NCBI GenBank assembly: GCA_020205615.1
Contig: CM035162.1
Coordinates: forward strand, 42,708,464 to 42,772,463
Length of the DNA stretch: 64,000 nucleotides
Reading direction: 5' to 3'
DNA from: Panax quinquefolius
Lineage: Eukaryota > Streptophyta > Magnoliopsida > Apiales > Araliaceae
In this document: one piece after another, positions 1 through 10,299 of the stretch
Position numbering within the stretch: position 1 is the first letter of the stretch
Layout: every line of letters starts with the position of its first letter
Position numbers and translations under genes: made by a program
The notes under the pieces: generated by a model
The model's database searches: none
Told to the model about the DNA's origin: nothing
What the model saw: the letters and a program-made list of their open reading frames with translations, nothing else

Positions 1-529
1 CATTTCCTCTTCTTGTTCGCCTTTCTGCGGACCTACTCTGTCTTTCGGACTGAGCATAACTGGACGCTTCGTCCTTCATCTCTGCCATACAAAGACTCTG
101 TTCAGCAATATCCTCCCTTTGTTTCAAAAGAACCTTTAAGGCCTTGTCAGCTTCGTCTGCCATCTTGACCATCTTGGAGGCCTTATCGGTCTGACCATCT
201 CGGTGTTGGGTTCTAGGCGGTGTGCCTTCTACCCGTTTCCGACCATGGTCATGTCTTTTCTCGACAACAAAAACCAATCTTCTTTTAGCATCACCATGGG
301 CTCTCGAACGAGAACCTTCTGAAACATGCTTGGAAGCCGTACTATCATGAGCACTCTTTGAAGGACCTAAATGATCCTTGACAGATACTCGTTGTATAGA
401 CGAACTCACAGCCTTCAGCTGTCCTTCAGGGGTAACCGTTCTACTCTTCACCATAACTTCTGACGTAGAACGACTAAAAGTTGTGATTGAAACTCAAGAA
501 CACTAGAAAAGCCCCCCTTCTAGCGCCAA
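1..529 (-). pseudogene. N-terminal gag region of a Tat-type Ty3/gypsy element (continues off the left edge)
   Basis: Read on the minus strand, this segment encodes a charged, Ser/Lys/Arg-rich N-terminal gag region. It closely matches the segment at 35126-35536 of the complete Tat element: shared stretches include VSVKD, KRRLVF, GRKRVEGTPPRT and VLLKQR.DIAEQ. It lies just inside the LTR at 530-1079, as gag should. Positions 516-529 (CCTTCTAGCGCCA next to the LTR) would be the primer-binding site on the minus strand; I could not assign the tRNA. The minus-strand ORF at 474-671 spans the LTR border and is not a gene. The rest of the element lies outside the window, so its coding state is unknown. 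Confidence 0.75.
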
Positions 530-1079
530 TGTTAACGCCAAGATCTTTCCACGCGCCCCAATCACGTAAAGCACGTCCAATCTCGCGACGATAAACACGT
601 CGATACCGGAAGCTTGGCGGCTTGGGACCGTCGGGGATAGCTCCCGGCAGAAGAGTCGATCTGGCGATCACAAGGTTAACAATGGAGGAAAATAAAGTCT
701 AGTATCTTGAGAGAGAAAAATATCAATTACCTCTCATTGTGTGTTATCCTTGCTAACATATACTCAAATTCCAGTTTCTCGTGCCTTCCACTCCACTCGA
801 CCACGGTCCCCACTCTAGGGTGACCTCAATTTGCGCACATCTCACTGCTCCATCCCATCCTTTATTTTGCCACCACCGACCGACTAAGTCCAATCCTCAT
901 TAATGCATGACAGAGATAACGGTCAACTGTTATCTTCTTCATGATTACCGGTCAAAGCCCAACTTCATCTAATGGGTCAGCCCACCAAACTAGTCCAACA
1001 CCTTCAAGACCTAATAAATAAAACCCAATGGATAAGTCCATTCAGTCCGGTCCACTACATAAAGTATCATGGCCCAATA
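530..1079 (-). repeat. 5' LTR of the left Tat-type element
   Basis: It begins TGTTAACGCCAAGATC and ends near ATGGCCCAATA, matching the ends of the LTRs at 25386-26046 and 35617-36281. At about 550 bp it is roughly 110 bp shorter than those and clearly diverged, so it is a different subfamily. It interrupts an Athila-like gag fragment, whose first bases after the LTR (GTGGT, 1080-1084) are the expected right copy of the target duplication. The left copy would be outside the window. Confidence 0.8.
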
Positions 1080-1469
1080 GTGGTGATATTATCATTCCTC
1101 ATTTTTACATTTTTGGCAGGTGGAAAGAATTTGGCTTAAAAAATTTTGTGCCAAGTCATTCCATGTAGTAATGGATCCGGCCGAAAGTGAATGCAACCAA
1201 ATTTTTGCCTTATCATGGAGTGTGAAAGGGAAGAGACGGAGTCTAATAGCCTCATCATTTACTCCGTTGTATTTGAATGTATCTCCAAGAAGCAAACAAG
1301 ATGATCATTTGTACTATTATTTGGTAGACCTCCAAATTGCACTGAATTTTGGATGATTTGGATTGTGCCTGACTTGTTCTCAAAAAATTTTGCTTGAATT
1401 GTGGGTCTTTGAATGCTTGATTGGAGTTATGTGAGCAGGGCATGACATAGTCTCTCAAAGATTTCCTTC
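1080..1469 (-). pseudogene. Athila-like retrotransposon gag fragment, inverted arm
   Basis: On the minus strand this segment encodes typical Athila gag motifs: RDYVMP near the start, then GVNDEAIRLRLFPFTL, DKAKIWLHSL and TTWNDLAQNFLSQ. The frame shifts once inside, so two short ORFs (1255-1458 and 1092-1295) carry it. It is an inverted copy of 1684-2060 on the plus strand, at roughly 85-90% identity by eye. The downstream half of gag and everything after it are missing because the left Tat LTR interrupts it at 1079/1080. Confidence 0.75.
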
Positions 1470-1546
1470 ATGAATCTTAATTTGAACTTGTATAATTTTT
1501 TTATTACTTATTTATTTTATTCTTGTGTAGATTCTCTTGAGTTTGT

Positions 1547-2142
1547 ATGCTACGCTCTCAAGGCTCAGAATTAATTCCTTACGATCCCGAGATTGAAAGG
1601 AACATTCGAACTTCGAAGACAACGAAAAAGAGCTTAAGATACACCCTATTTAAGAAACCATGGCCAAAGAAGAAAATAAATCTTTTTAGAGACTATGTCA
1701 TGCCCCTAGTCACGGAACTCCAATCAAGCATTCAAAGACATGCAATTCAAGCAAACAAATTTGAGATCAAGTTAGGTACAATCCAAAATTCAGTGTAAAT
1801 TGGAGGTCTACCAAATGACGGTCCAAATGATCATCTTGTTAGCTTCTTTGAGATATGTGATACATTCAAATAAAACGGAGTAAATGATGAGGCTATTAGA
1901 CTTCGACTCTTCCCTTTCACACTCCATCATGATAAGGCGAAAAGTTGGTTGCATTCACCTCCGTCCATTACTGCATGGAATAACTTGGCAGAAAAATTTT
2001 TAGCCAAATTCTTTTCACCTGCCAAAACTACAAAAATGAGGAATGATATCACCACCTTTGCTCAGCTTGATTCAGAATGCTACAAAGTTTGGGAGCGATT
2101 CAGAATCACTCTACAGCTTGATTCAGAATCACTCTACAAAGT
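1547..2142 (+). pseudogene. Athila-like retrotransposon gag fragment, direct arm
   Basis: The plus strand begins with an N-terminal gag motif of Athila type (SELIPYDPEIERNIR). It continues through FRDYVMP, GGLPNDGPNDHLVSFFEICDTF (broken by a TAA), GVNDEAIRLRLFPFTL, KAKSWLHS and TAWNNLAEKFLAKFF. There are at least two in-frame stops (for example TAA at 1796) and small indels. Around 2065-2140 a short stretch (CTTGATTCAGAATC..CTACAAAGTTTGGG) is repeated, and there gag passes directly into the CDC7-like exon. Nothing after the gag core is present, so this is a truncated copy and not an element remnant with LTRs. Confidence 0.75.
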
Positions 2143-2803
2143 TTGGGCCTTTGGGGCTTCAATCACGTTCCAGTTTCCCATCCAAAATCACTTCCTCCTG
2201 CAAAAAGTAGGAAATTTTCGACTACTAAAGCTTTGGAAGCAATAAATCAGGAGGCAGGAAAAGGATCCAAGTCACTTTCATTATCCAAGAACCTCACAAT
2301 GAAGACTAACCAAGCAAAAGAAGATGCTAACTTGAGTACTAAGAATATAATAAAAAGTCAGGGTGCTGATGGCTCTGGGATAACCTCTGCAAAAGATGCA
2401 ACAAGCACCAGAATTCCTTCAGCAGAAAGGTTGAGGGAACCCATGCCTTGCCAAGGTAGGAAGGAGCTAATCAGCCTAGCGCAAGAAGCAATGAAGGGTC
2501 CCAATCATGAAGTTGCAAGTAGTCTAGCTTCTAAGAGAAGAGTATTTCTGCCCTTCCTGAAGGAGTGAATAGAAAACTTGTTTATCTTACTCCAATGCCA
2601 CTGCACTCCACAGGAGTTGCTGTTGCTGGTGCTGGCTTATTGAAGAGCAAAGGTATAATCTCCACATTTGGTTACCGAATGACTGGATATTACAAACTTA
2701 GATGTTAATATAGGGATTGATCATGTTTTACTTGTCCATAGGGGAAAGCAAGCACAAGAGAGAAGGTCCCTGTGTTGGAACAAAAGGTTTCAGGGCTCCA
2801 GAG
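2143..2803 (+). pseudogene. CDC7-like: Upstream fragment of a CDC7-like protein kinase gene
   Basis: The first exon piece reads VPVSHPKSLPPAKSRKF, then a Ser/Lys-rich insert with GRKELISLAQEAM, then after a 1-nt frameshift near 2545 RKLVYLTPMPLHSTG and AVAGAGLLKSK. A GT/AG intron at 2653-2741 is followed in the correct phase by ESKHKREGPCVGTKGFRAPE, which is the kinase activation segment ending in APE. The exon closes with a donor at 2803/2804 (GAG|GTAAGA). CDC7 kinases carry a long insert before the activation segment, which fits; they drive DNA replication initiation by phosphorylating MCM proteins. The N-lobe exons are missing, replaced by gag. Matching C-terminal exons lie at 19961-20083 and 24902-25075. 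The frameshift makes it a pseudogene. The family call is from memory of conserved motifs. Confidence 0.72.
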
Positions 2804-2913
2804 GTAAGAAACTTTGACTGCCATCATTTTGCAGCAACTCTACTACTCTATGCTTTTACTTCATTGTATTCTATTTTAGAAATCTGTTTTATCATCAAAA
2901 TTATCTTGTTATC

Positions 2914-3591
2914 TGTTAACGCCAAAGATCTTTCTCGTCCCAATCACCAAAGAGCGTCAGATATCATCCTGGATTCAACAAGTCAACACCAAAAAGCTGG
3001 CTTTGTTGTCGGGGATAGCTCTTCGCGTGAAGTCGATATCGGCGATCACAAGGTCAACGATGGAGAGAAAATAATGTCTAATGTCTGAGAGAGAATAATA
3101 ATATGAATATGTGTAATGTGTTTGTTACTTACCTCTTTTGTGATCTTAGCCCCATACGCACTCCAATCCGGGTTCTCGCACTCACCCATCAGCTCCGACA
3201 CCTTTTCCCACTTCCGGTCACTTCGGTAGAAAGTATGTAGCCTACTTCCACACTTCGCTACCTATTTGTTTGCAAGCTGCTCTTGCCATCATCCGAGTCC
3301 CATCCTCATTAATGCCATGCAGAAAAAGGTGGCGAATATAGTAATCAACTATCATTTAGCATAATGATTCTTAGGTCGAAGTTGGATTAAGTGACAATTT
3401 GTGTAATGGTGCCGATTCGATAGTAAGGCCAAATAATAGAAATGACCCAAACAATAGGATCCAAGCGAAAGGACCCGATGAAATGATCAAATAATGGTAA
3501 AATCATTGGATAAAACCAGACAAGAAATAATGTGATCCAGGGAGGAGCCCATTAAGTCTGGCCTAATAAGGAAAAGGATTATGGATCAACA
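2914..3591 (-). mobile_element. Solo LTR of a Tat-type Ty3/gypsy element
   Basis: This 678-bp segment starts TGTTAACGCCAAAGATC and ends GATCAACA, matching the ends of the Tat LTRs in this window. It is flanked by a perfect 5-bp target duplication, TTATC (2909-2913 and 3592-3596). No internal element sequence remains, so it formed by recombination between the two LTRs. It sits in the intron that follows the APE exon of the CDC7-like gene. Confidence 0.9.
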
Positions 3592-3596
3592 TTATC

Positions 3597-5190
<1,594 letters not shown>

Positions 5191-5901
5191 AGAAGAGATG
5201 ACAGGAAGAGCAGATCAGATATACTGGAGGATATAATGAGAGCATGATTGTTGTTCTTGAAAGGTTTGCATCCATGGGTATTGTAGTGGGACATAATGGG
5301 TACTGTTGATGTTCTTCTATATTTTTGTGTATCTCTTATTGTCCTATGAATGTGTGACAGAAACCTGATGACTATTGAAATAAATATAATATGTCCGTCT
5401 TAAGCAGGCATAACCTGTTCTTCCCTTAATTAAGGATTATATACAATCTTATGTGACTTCCCAATCGAATTTTTAACGTGAGTGAATATGTAAATGGTTA
5501 TGCAAACTCTAATCTTTGCTCAGGGAAATGCTTTGTAGAGTTAGTTTCTGATACAGTATTAGCTAGTATCACTGTTTATGGATATGCAGCTTAAATAAAT
5601 ATGCTGCTTATGTCTAGCATATCTTATTGTTGTGCTACCTTGCAAGTTATGGGACATATCACAGATCTTATTGTTTCTGTAAAAGGGTGTACTTTCTTAT
5701 AATTGTACTGGCTGCAATAATTAACTTATTGACTGTCATACTCAATGATATGCTAGAATATATGGTGACAAAATATAACTTATATCTTCCAAAATTTGTA
5801 TTTGTACTGTTTACAATGAAAGTCTGATTTACAGTCAAGTGTTATGAATCTTCAGTGCTGCATGTTGCAGAGACTGAAACAGACAAGTTTTTATGTTGTA
5901 G

Positions 5902-5950
5902 GTTCCTAATGTGAAATGGAAGGATGTTGGTGGTCTTGCAGGAATTCGTG
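5902..5950 (+). pseudogene. PEX6-like AAA-ATPase exon fragment
   Basis: After a GTTGTAG acceptor the plus strand reads VPNVKWKDVGGLAGIR. This is the start of the second AAA domain of peroxisome biogenesis protein 6, where the usual motif is VPNVKWEDVGGLEDVK. PEX6 is the ATPase recycling the import receptor PEX5. Only about 16 codons survive: no Walker A or B follows, and the next 150 bp are a degenerate repeat. Other type II AAA proteins share WxDVGGL, so the exact parent is less certain than the family. Confidence 0.6.
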
Positions 5951-6125
5951 TAGTATTGCAATTGAATTTGTGTAAAAGGTATAGCAGTAGACAGTAGTGC
6001 AGTATTTATAATGGGCGAATTGATTATAATGGGTGAATTGCAATTGAATTTGTGTAAAAAGGTATAGCACTTCAGTATTTATAATGGGCGAATTGATATT
6101 GCAGGAATTTGTGTAAAAGGGAAGT
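5950..6125. repeat. Short degenerate direct repeats
   Basis: The phrases TGAATTTGTGTAAAAGG, TATAATGGGCGAATTG and GGTATAGCA recur two to four times over this stretch and again at 6261-6305. They look like slippage-type local duplications with no coding potential. Confidence 0.5.
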
Positions 6126-6261
6126 GGTTAGTATGAAATTTATTTTGATGTAAGTTGGTCAATTGACCAATAGAATACTGACACGCAGACAAGGTTGTTT
6201 GTGTGTCCGTGTTCTATTGACCAATTGACCAACTTACCAAAAAAATAACTTCATGCTAACC
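6126..6261. mobile_element. 136-bp MITE-like inverted repeat
   Basis: The two halves are near-complementary: the left half starts GGTTAGTATGAA and contains GTAAGTTGGTCAATTGACCA, and the right half ends TTCATGCTAACC with the complementary GACCAACTTAC. A short spacer near 6185-6205 separates them. The right flank is a tandem pair of GCTAACCGGATCCGTGTAAA (6255-6298), itself resembling the left flank GGAATTTGTGTAAAAGG, so the target duplication cannot be read cleanly. The superfamily is unassigned. Confidence 0.6.
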
Positions 6262-6337
6262 GGATCCGTGTAAAAGGCTAACCGGATCCGTGTAAAAGGT
6301 ATAGCAGGACAGGGCAGTAGATTTGTTGTTGCCCATC

Positions 6338-6353
6338 CGCTAGTATGTCTAGC

Positions 6354-6354
<1 letters not shown>
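6338..6354. repeat. Palindrome CGCTAG-n5-CTAGCG
   Basis: Two 6-bp arms separated by TATGT, preceded by CATC. It is the first of four related palindromes with the core CCGCTAG-n5-CTAGCGG; the others are at 6675, 8571 and 8669. It borders an (AT)n tract. Confidence 0.7.

Positions 6355-6392
<38 letters not shown>
6354..6392. repeat. (AT)n microsatellite
   Basis: About 39 bp of uninterrupted TA dinucleotides lie directly against the palindrome at 6338-6354. Confidence 0.9.
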
Positions 6393-6396
<4 letters not shown>

Positions 6397-6553
6397 ACTC
6401 ATTTATTAAACCCCATCTATCTCTATCTATTTATCTATCTATCTATCTAATAAAATACAAATGATTTTGAATTTTCCGTTCACTCAATAAATCATCAGCC
6501 CGTTCAAAATTTGAGATAAATCACACCGTCCATACGATGCAGGAGCACGGGAC

Positions 6554-6555
<2 letters not shown>

Positions 6556-6637
<82 letters not shown>
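6556..6637. repeat. Long (AT)n microsatellite
   Basis: About 80 bp of pure TA dinucleotides. It produces a meaningless Tyr/Ile minus-strand ORF at 6484-6672. It lies just left of the inverted terminal-like sequence beginning AATGAATGACCGTCC. Confidence 0.9.
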
Positions 6638-6640
<3 letters not shown>

Positions 6641-6759
6641 GAATGACCGTCCATGTAATTAATGAATGACACGTCGTCCGCTAGAATTACTAGCGGACGT
6701 GATTAACCAAATAATTAAGACGCTTATGCCCCCCATAGCCAAGACGTGTCCCGCTAAGC

Positions 6760-6925
6760 CAAAATTGGGTCAATTGGCTATAACCTACAGCAAATCGGCG
6801 AATGCTACAGTCTGCGAATTGGATAAGGTAACAAAGGTAATACTCTACAGTCTGCGAATTGGGTAAATTGGCTAGAACCCTAGAAGCAAAGTACAGCTAA
6901 TCGGCGAATTGAGTAAGCTTCTCCA
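6760..6925. repeat. Degenerate repeats of CTACAGTCTGCGAATTGG type
   Basis: CTACAGTCTGCGAATTGG, AATCGGCGAAT and GTCAATTGGCTA-type phrases recur several times in about 165 bp. A short ORF here (6666-6866) has no recognisable product. Confidence 0.4.
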
Positions 6926-7435
6926 AACCCATATCTGTAAAATATGCTGAGTAATGGATTTTAATTTTTTAATTGTTATATTCCAATTGCTTCCTTTTCC
7001 CCCTTCACAGTTAGTGCTGAGCGTCTTAGGTCTGTGTCGTGCTGCAACAATAATGTCCTCAATTCAAACAATAAAATGCCTTATTATGAATTGTTCGCAT
7101 TTCCTTTAGTATGTTTATATCTCTTTTGATGCATCTTGTTAGGCATCAAAAGTGGGTACTTGAATTTGTTGACTTGGGAGGTGAAATGAGTCGAGATGTT
7201 TATATCTCCTGACCAACTGTTCTGAAGCTTTTTCATTAGTAAGTTCTTCTGAAATTCTCTTTTTCTATTGTTTACTCTGTTTAAGAGATCTTTATAGGAG
7301 GTGACTGAATATACTACTGAGATTTGTGTGACTCAATTAGATTTAAATTTACTGAAGCATATTGTCATTTTAACAAAGAGTAAAATAAACCCACCATAAT
7401 TTGCACATCTATATTTGATTAACATTATGGCAGTG

Positions 7436-7829
7436 AAGCTTATCTCAAGCTGATAAGAAGGTTGTGGCTCGCAGATGCTATGCCAGTGAAGTTGATCTCA
7501 AGAAGACAGTTCTATATGATTTCCATGTTGCCAATGGTGGGAAGATGGTGCCATTGCTGGTTGGAGTATGCCAATTCAGTAGAAGGACTCAATCATGGAC
7601 TCTACTATAAACTGTAGGGAGAATGGTAGCCTCTTTGATGTATCTCATATCATGATGTATCTATGCTATAACTTATATTTATATATAATTTTCTTCACAC
7701 CTCTGGTGCAGGGTCCTTTGGCAGCTCCAGTTCTTCAGCACCTTACAAAGGAGGATTTGAGCAAGCTATACTTTGGGGAATTTCAGATATTGGATACAAT
7801 GGTGCAAAATGCTTACTCACTAGAACATG
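7436..7829 (+). pseudogene. Aminomethyltransferase (glycine cleavage T-protein) exon fragments
   Basis: The first block reads [19 protein letters not shown] and then [16 protein letters not shown], covering the end of the mitochondrial presequence and the start of the mature T-protein. After frameshifts near 7550-7590 it continues [18 protein letters not shown]. An intron ending GGTGCAG at 7711 leads to GPLAAPVLQHLTKEDLSKLY followed by FGEFQILD (7712-7829), closing at a donor ATG|GTATG. These are near-verbatim T-protein sequences; the enzyme transfers the aminomethyl carbon to tetrahydrofolate in photorespiration. Several coding exons between the two blocks are missing and the reading frame is broken. 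It lies on the plus strand like the FNR, PEX6 and CDC7 pieces. Confidence 0.85.
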
Positions 7830-8100
7830 GTATGTTGCTATCTGGTTTCTGTCTAAAGTAATCAGTAGGTTTTTGTGGTGATGGGACTGCATACTTTACT
7901 TGTATGTAACGTGGTGTTTGCAGAACGATGCCATTCTGTTTTTACATTTACCAAAGGTTATAGACTGAGAAAATTACAAAAGTGTTCAATTATTTCCAAT
8001 GCACCAGGGATTTGAGCAAGATATACATGTTGATTTACAGGAACCTGTTGAATAGTAACTGTTGCTATAATGGGGTTGCACATGTTGTTGTGTGTTGTTG

Positions 8101-8290
8101 CAGGAAGCTATTGATCATGTTTCAGATATCAGAGGAATTTTTCATACTAATTACTCAAAAGGTGAAACTGAATTTGTGTTCAGGTCTTTGGAAGCGAATA
8201 GAAATTATCTTTGGGTTCAGGTCTTTGGGTGTGGCGTCCATTATCTTTTGGTCCCTCTAGACAATGTTTCACTGAAAATTTTGGTATTCA
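8101..8290 (+). pseudogene. Exon-like coding stretch of unknown origin
   Basis: After a TTGTTGCAG acceptor an open frame reads EAIDHVSDIRGIFHTNYSKG, then ETEFVFRSLEANRNYLWVQ, to a possible donor CAG|GTCTTTGG near 8220. A phase-shifted repeat of TTTGGGTTCAGGTCTTTGG follows. Another coding-looking piece at 8317-8396 reads NVKDEKGKLPTQSAYQRSA. I do not recognise either. Their position next to the T-protein pieces suggests more captured fragments. Confidence 0.35.
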
Positions 8291-8570
8291 ATGTGTAGCA
8301 AATAACGTTGAGAGGATGGTCAATGTAAAGGATGAAAAAGGGAAGCTTCCAACCCAGAGTGCATACCAGAGGAGTGCGATGATATTCTGTGAATGATGTT
8401 GTGTAATATTAACTGTTGTACATGTTATGTTGTTGCGTGTTGGGGCTGTTTAATGTTGTGTCATGTGATATGTTGTACAGAACTTTGTTGCGTGTTGGGG
8501 CTGTACTCGTGTAAAGGACTGTGTTAATTCAACAACAGGATGGCATGTGTTACTTTTTATTTTAAGTTGG

Positions 8571-8693
8571 TCCGCTAGACTTACTAGCGGATGATGTTAT
8601 TTCAAACTGCTGTGCACATGCTAAGTGGGGAAAGTGGGGGCATAAGTGTTCATAAATTATACTTAATGCGTCCGCTAGTAAGTTTAGCGGACG
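8571..8693. repeat. Pair of palindromes TCCGCTAG..CTAGCGGA and CGTCCGCTA..TAGCGGACG
   Basis: The arms are 8571-8578 with 8584-8591, and 8669-8677 with 8685-8693. The internal 5-7 bp of the two are in opposite orientation (ACTTA versus GTAAGT), so together they bound a 123-bp unit, possibly a small hairpin-ended MITE. Confidence 0.6.
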
Positions 8694-8795
8694 ATTTTTC
8701 TTTCAATCAGATCTCAGCCATTCATTAATTACACGAACGATATAGATGTTATATGTCATTTTTTGATCCATAACAAATAAATGTTATGGATCATT

Positions 8796-8802
<7 letters not shown>

Positions 8803-8835
<33 letters not shown>
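8803..8835. repeat. (AT)n microsatellite
   Basis: About 32 bp of TA dinucleotides, just right of the CATTCATTAATTAC end sequence. The following DNA to 8989 is AT-rich with no recognisable feature. Confidence 0.85.
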
Positions 8836-8838
<3 letters not shown>

Positions 8839-8998
8839 AATATATATTTTAGGGTATACGAAAAGTTTATACATTATATCAAAAGAATGAAGAGTATTGA
8901 ATGATTGACTAGATATTGAGTCATGACCATCCAAAATAACTCGGTAACATTATAAAATTATTGGATAAAATCTATTAATACCTGTTATATATAGTTAT

Positions 8999-10280
8999 GA
9001 CTAAAAGACAATTTGCACCCCAAATTTCACTCTCTATTTACGTTTGCACCTCAAACTTAAAAAGGTGTCTAAGTACATCCCAAACTTCATTATACGTAAC
9101 AAAACACACACTTTCTTCACTTAACCGGTCAAAAGTGACCGGCTAAGGCGGTAACACAAGTATGGGATGCAAATTGTTTTTGCCACATAAAAAAAAAATT
9201 GTTTTTGTTTATAAAAACAAAATTTTGCAAAAACAAAATTTTAAAAAATAGATTTTCTTTTAAAACAAAATTTTATTTTACAAGTTAAAAAAAGAATTTT
9301 GTTTATTTTTGTAAAAATAGAATTTTTCAAAAACAGAATTTTTTTTAAAACACACTTTTTAAATTTTTTTTTTTTTGTAAAAACACAATTTTATTTTACA
9401 AGTTAAAAAAAATCTGTTTTAATAAAATTCTATTTTTTTAAAAAAGTTGTTTTTAAAAATCTATTTTACAAATTCTGTTTTTTAAAAATTCTATTTTAAA
9501 ATTCTGTTTAAAAACAAAATGTAAAATAAAATTACTGTTTTATAACTTTTTTTAAAATTATGTTTTAAAAATTTTACAGATTTTTTTACAATTTATACAA
9601 CTTTTTTAAAACAAATTTTTAAAAACAGATTTTTATTTAAAACACAATTTTAAAAACAGAATTTTGTAAAAACAGAATTTTATTTTACAAGTTAAAAAAA
9701 TATGTTTTAACAAAAATCTGTTTAAAAAAAATATGTTTTAACAAAATTTTATTTCCGACTTTTTGCTTTGATTTTTTTGAAAATTTGTTTTAAATGTTTT
9801 TTGTTTTAACAAAATTCTGCTTTAAAAATTTTTTAAAATTCTATTTAAAAATATTCTGCTTTTACAAATTCTGTTTTTAAAAAATCTATTTTGAAAATTC
9901 TGTTTTAAAACAAAATATAAAATAAATTCTTTTTAAAATTTTTAAAAAAATTCTGTTAAAAAATTTCTGATTTTAAAATTTTACTGATTTTTTTTACAAA
10001 TTTTACAATTCTATTTTAAACAAAATTATATTTTTAAAATTTTCATTTTTACAAAATTTTGTTTTTAAAAACAAAAACAAAATTTTTTTTATGTGGCAAA
10101 AACAATTTACACCCCAAACTTATGTTATAGCATTAGCCGGTCACTTTTGACCGGTTAAGTGAAGAAAGTGTGTGTTTTGTTACGTGTAATGAAGTTTGGG
10201 GTGTACTTAGACACATTTTTAAGTTTAGGGTGCAAACGTAAATAGAAAGTGAAGTTTGGGGTACAAATTGTCTTTTAGTC
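8999..10280. mobile_element. Mutator-like foldback element (non-autonomous MULE)
   Basis: The 1282-bp element has terminal inverted repeats of about 200 bp (8999-9199 and 10082-10280), starting GACTAAAAGACAATTTG and ending with its complement, about 90% identical by eye. It is flanked by a perfect 9-bp duplication, TATAGTTAT (8990-8998 and 10281-10289); 9-bp duplications together with long TIRs are the Mutator hallmark. Each TIR carries a further self-complementary motif, ACCGGTCAAAAGTGACCGG. The roughly 880-bp interior is almost only A and T runs with scattered C and G, mostly variants of AAAATTTTGTTTTTAAAAAC. There is no ORF, so it can only move using a transposase from elsewhere. Confidence 0.9.
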
Positions 10281-10299
10281 TATAGTTATTGATATCTAC

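Larger units (their letters stand above)
6640..8735. mobile_element. Candidate gene-fragment-carrying element bounded by palindromic ends
   Basis: The left side has GTAATTAATGAATG followed by the palindrome CGTCCGCTAG-AATTA-CTAGCGGACG (6675-6699). The right side has the palindrome CGTCCGCTA..TAGCGGACG (8669-8693) followed, in inverted orientation, by CATTCATTAATTAC (around 8710). So the two ends are inverted copies in the same order. A fourth palindrome at 8571-8591 lies inside. The interior carries exons of the T-protein gene. AT microsatellites lie outside both ends. I cannot read a clear target duplication, and neither Helitron (TC..CTRR) nor Mutator ends are evident, so the class is open. 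Confidence 0.35.

Noticed and set aside
1092..2245. A functional palindromic transposon made of the two gag arms.
   Set aside because: The arms are retrotransposon coding sequence, not terminal repeats, and one arm is cut by an LTR. No target duplication encloses them.
6484..6672. Minus-strand ORF with a long Tyr/Ile run.
   Set aside because: It is the translation of an (AT)n microsatellite.
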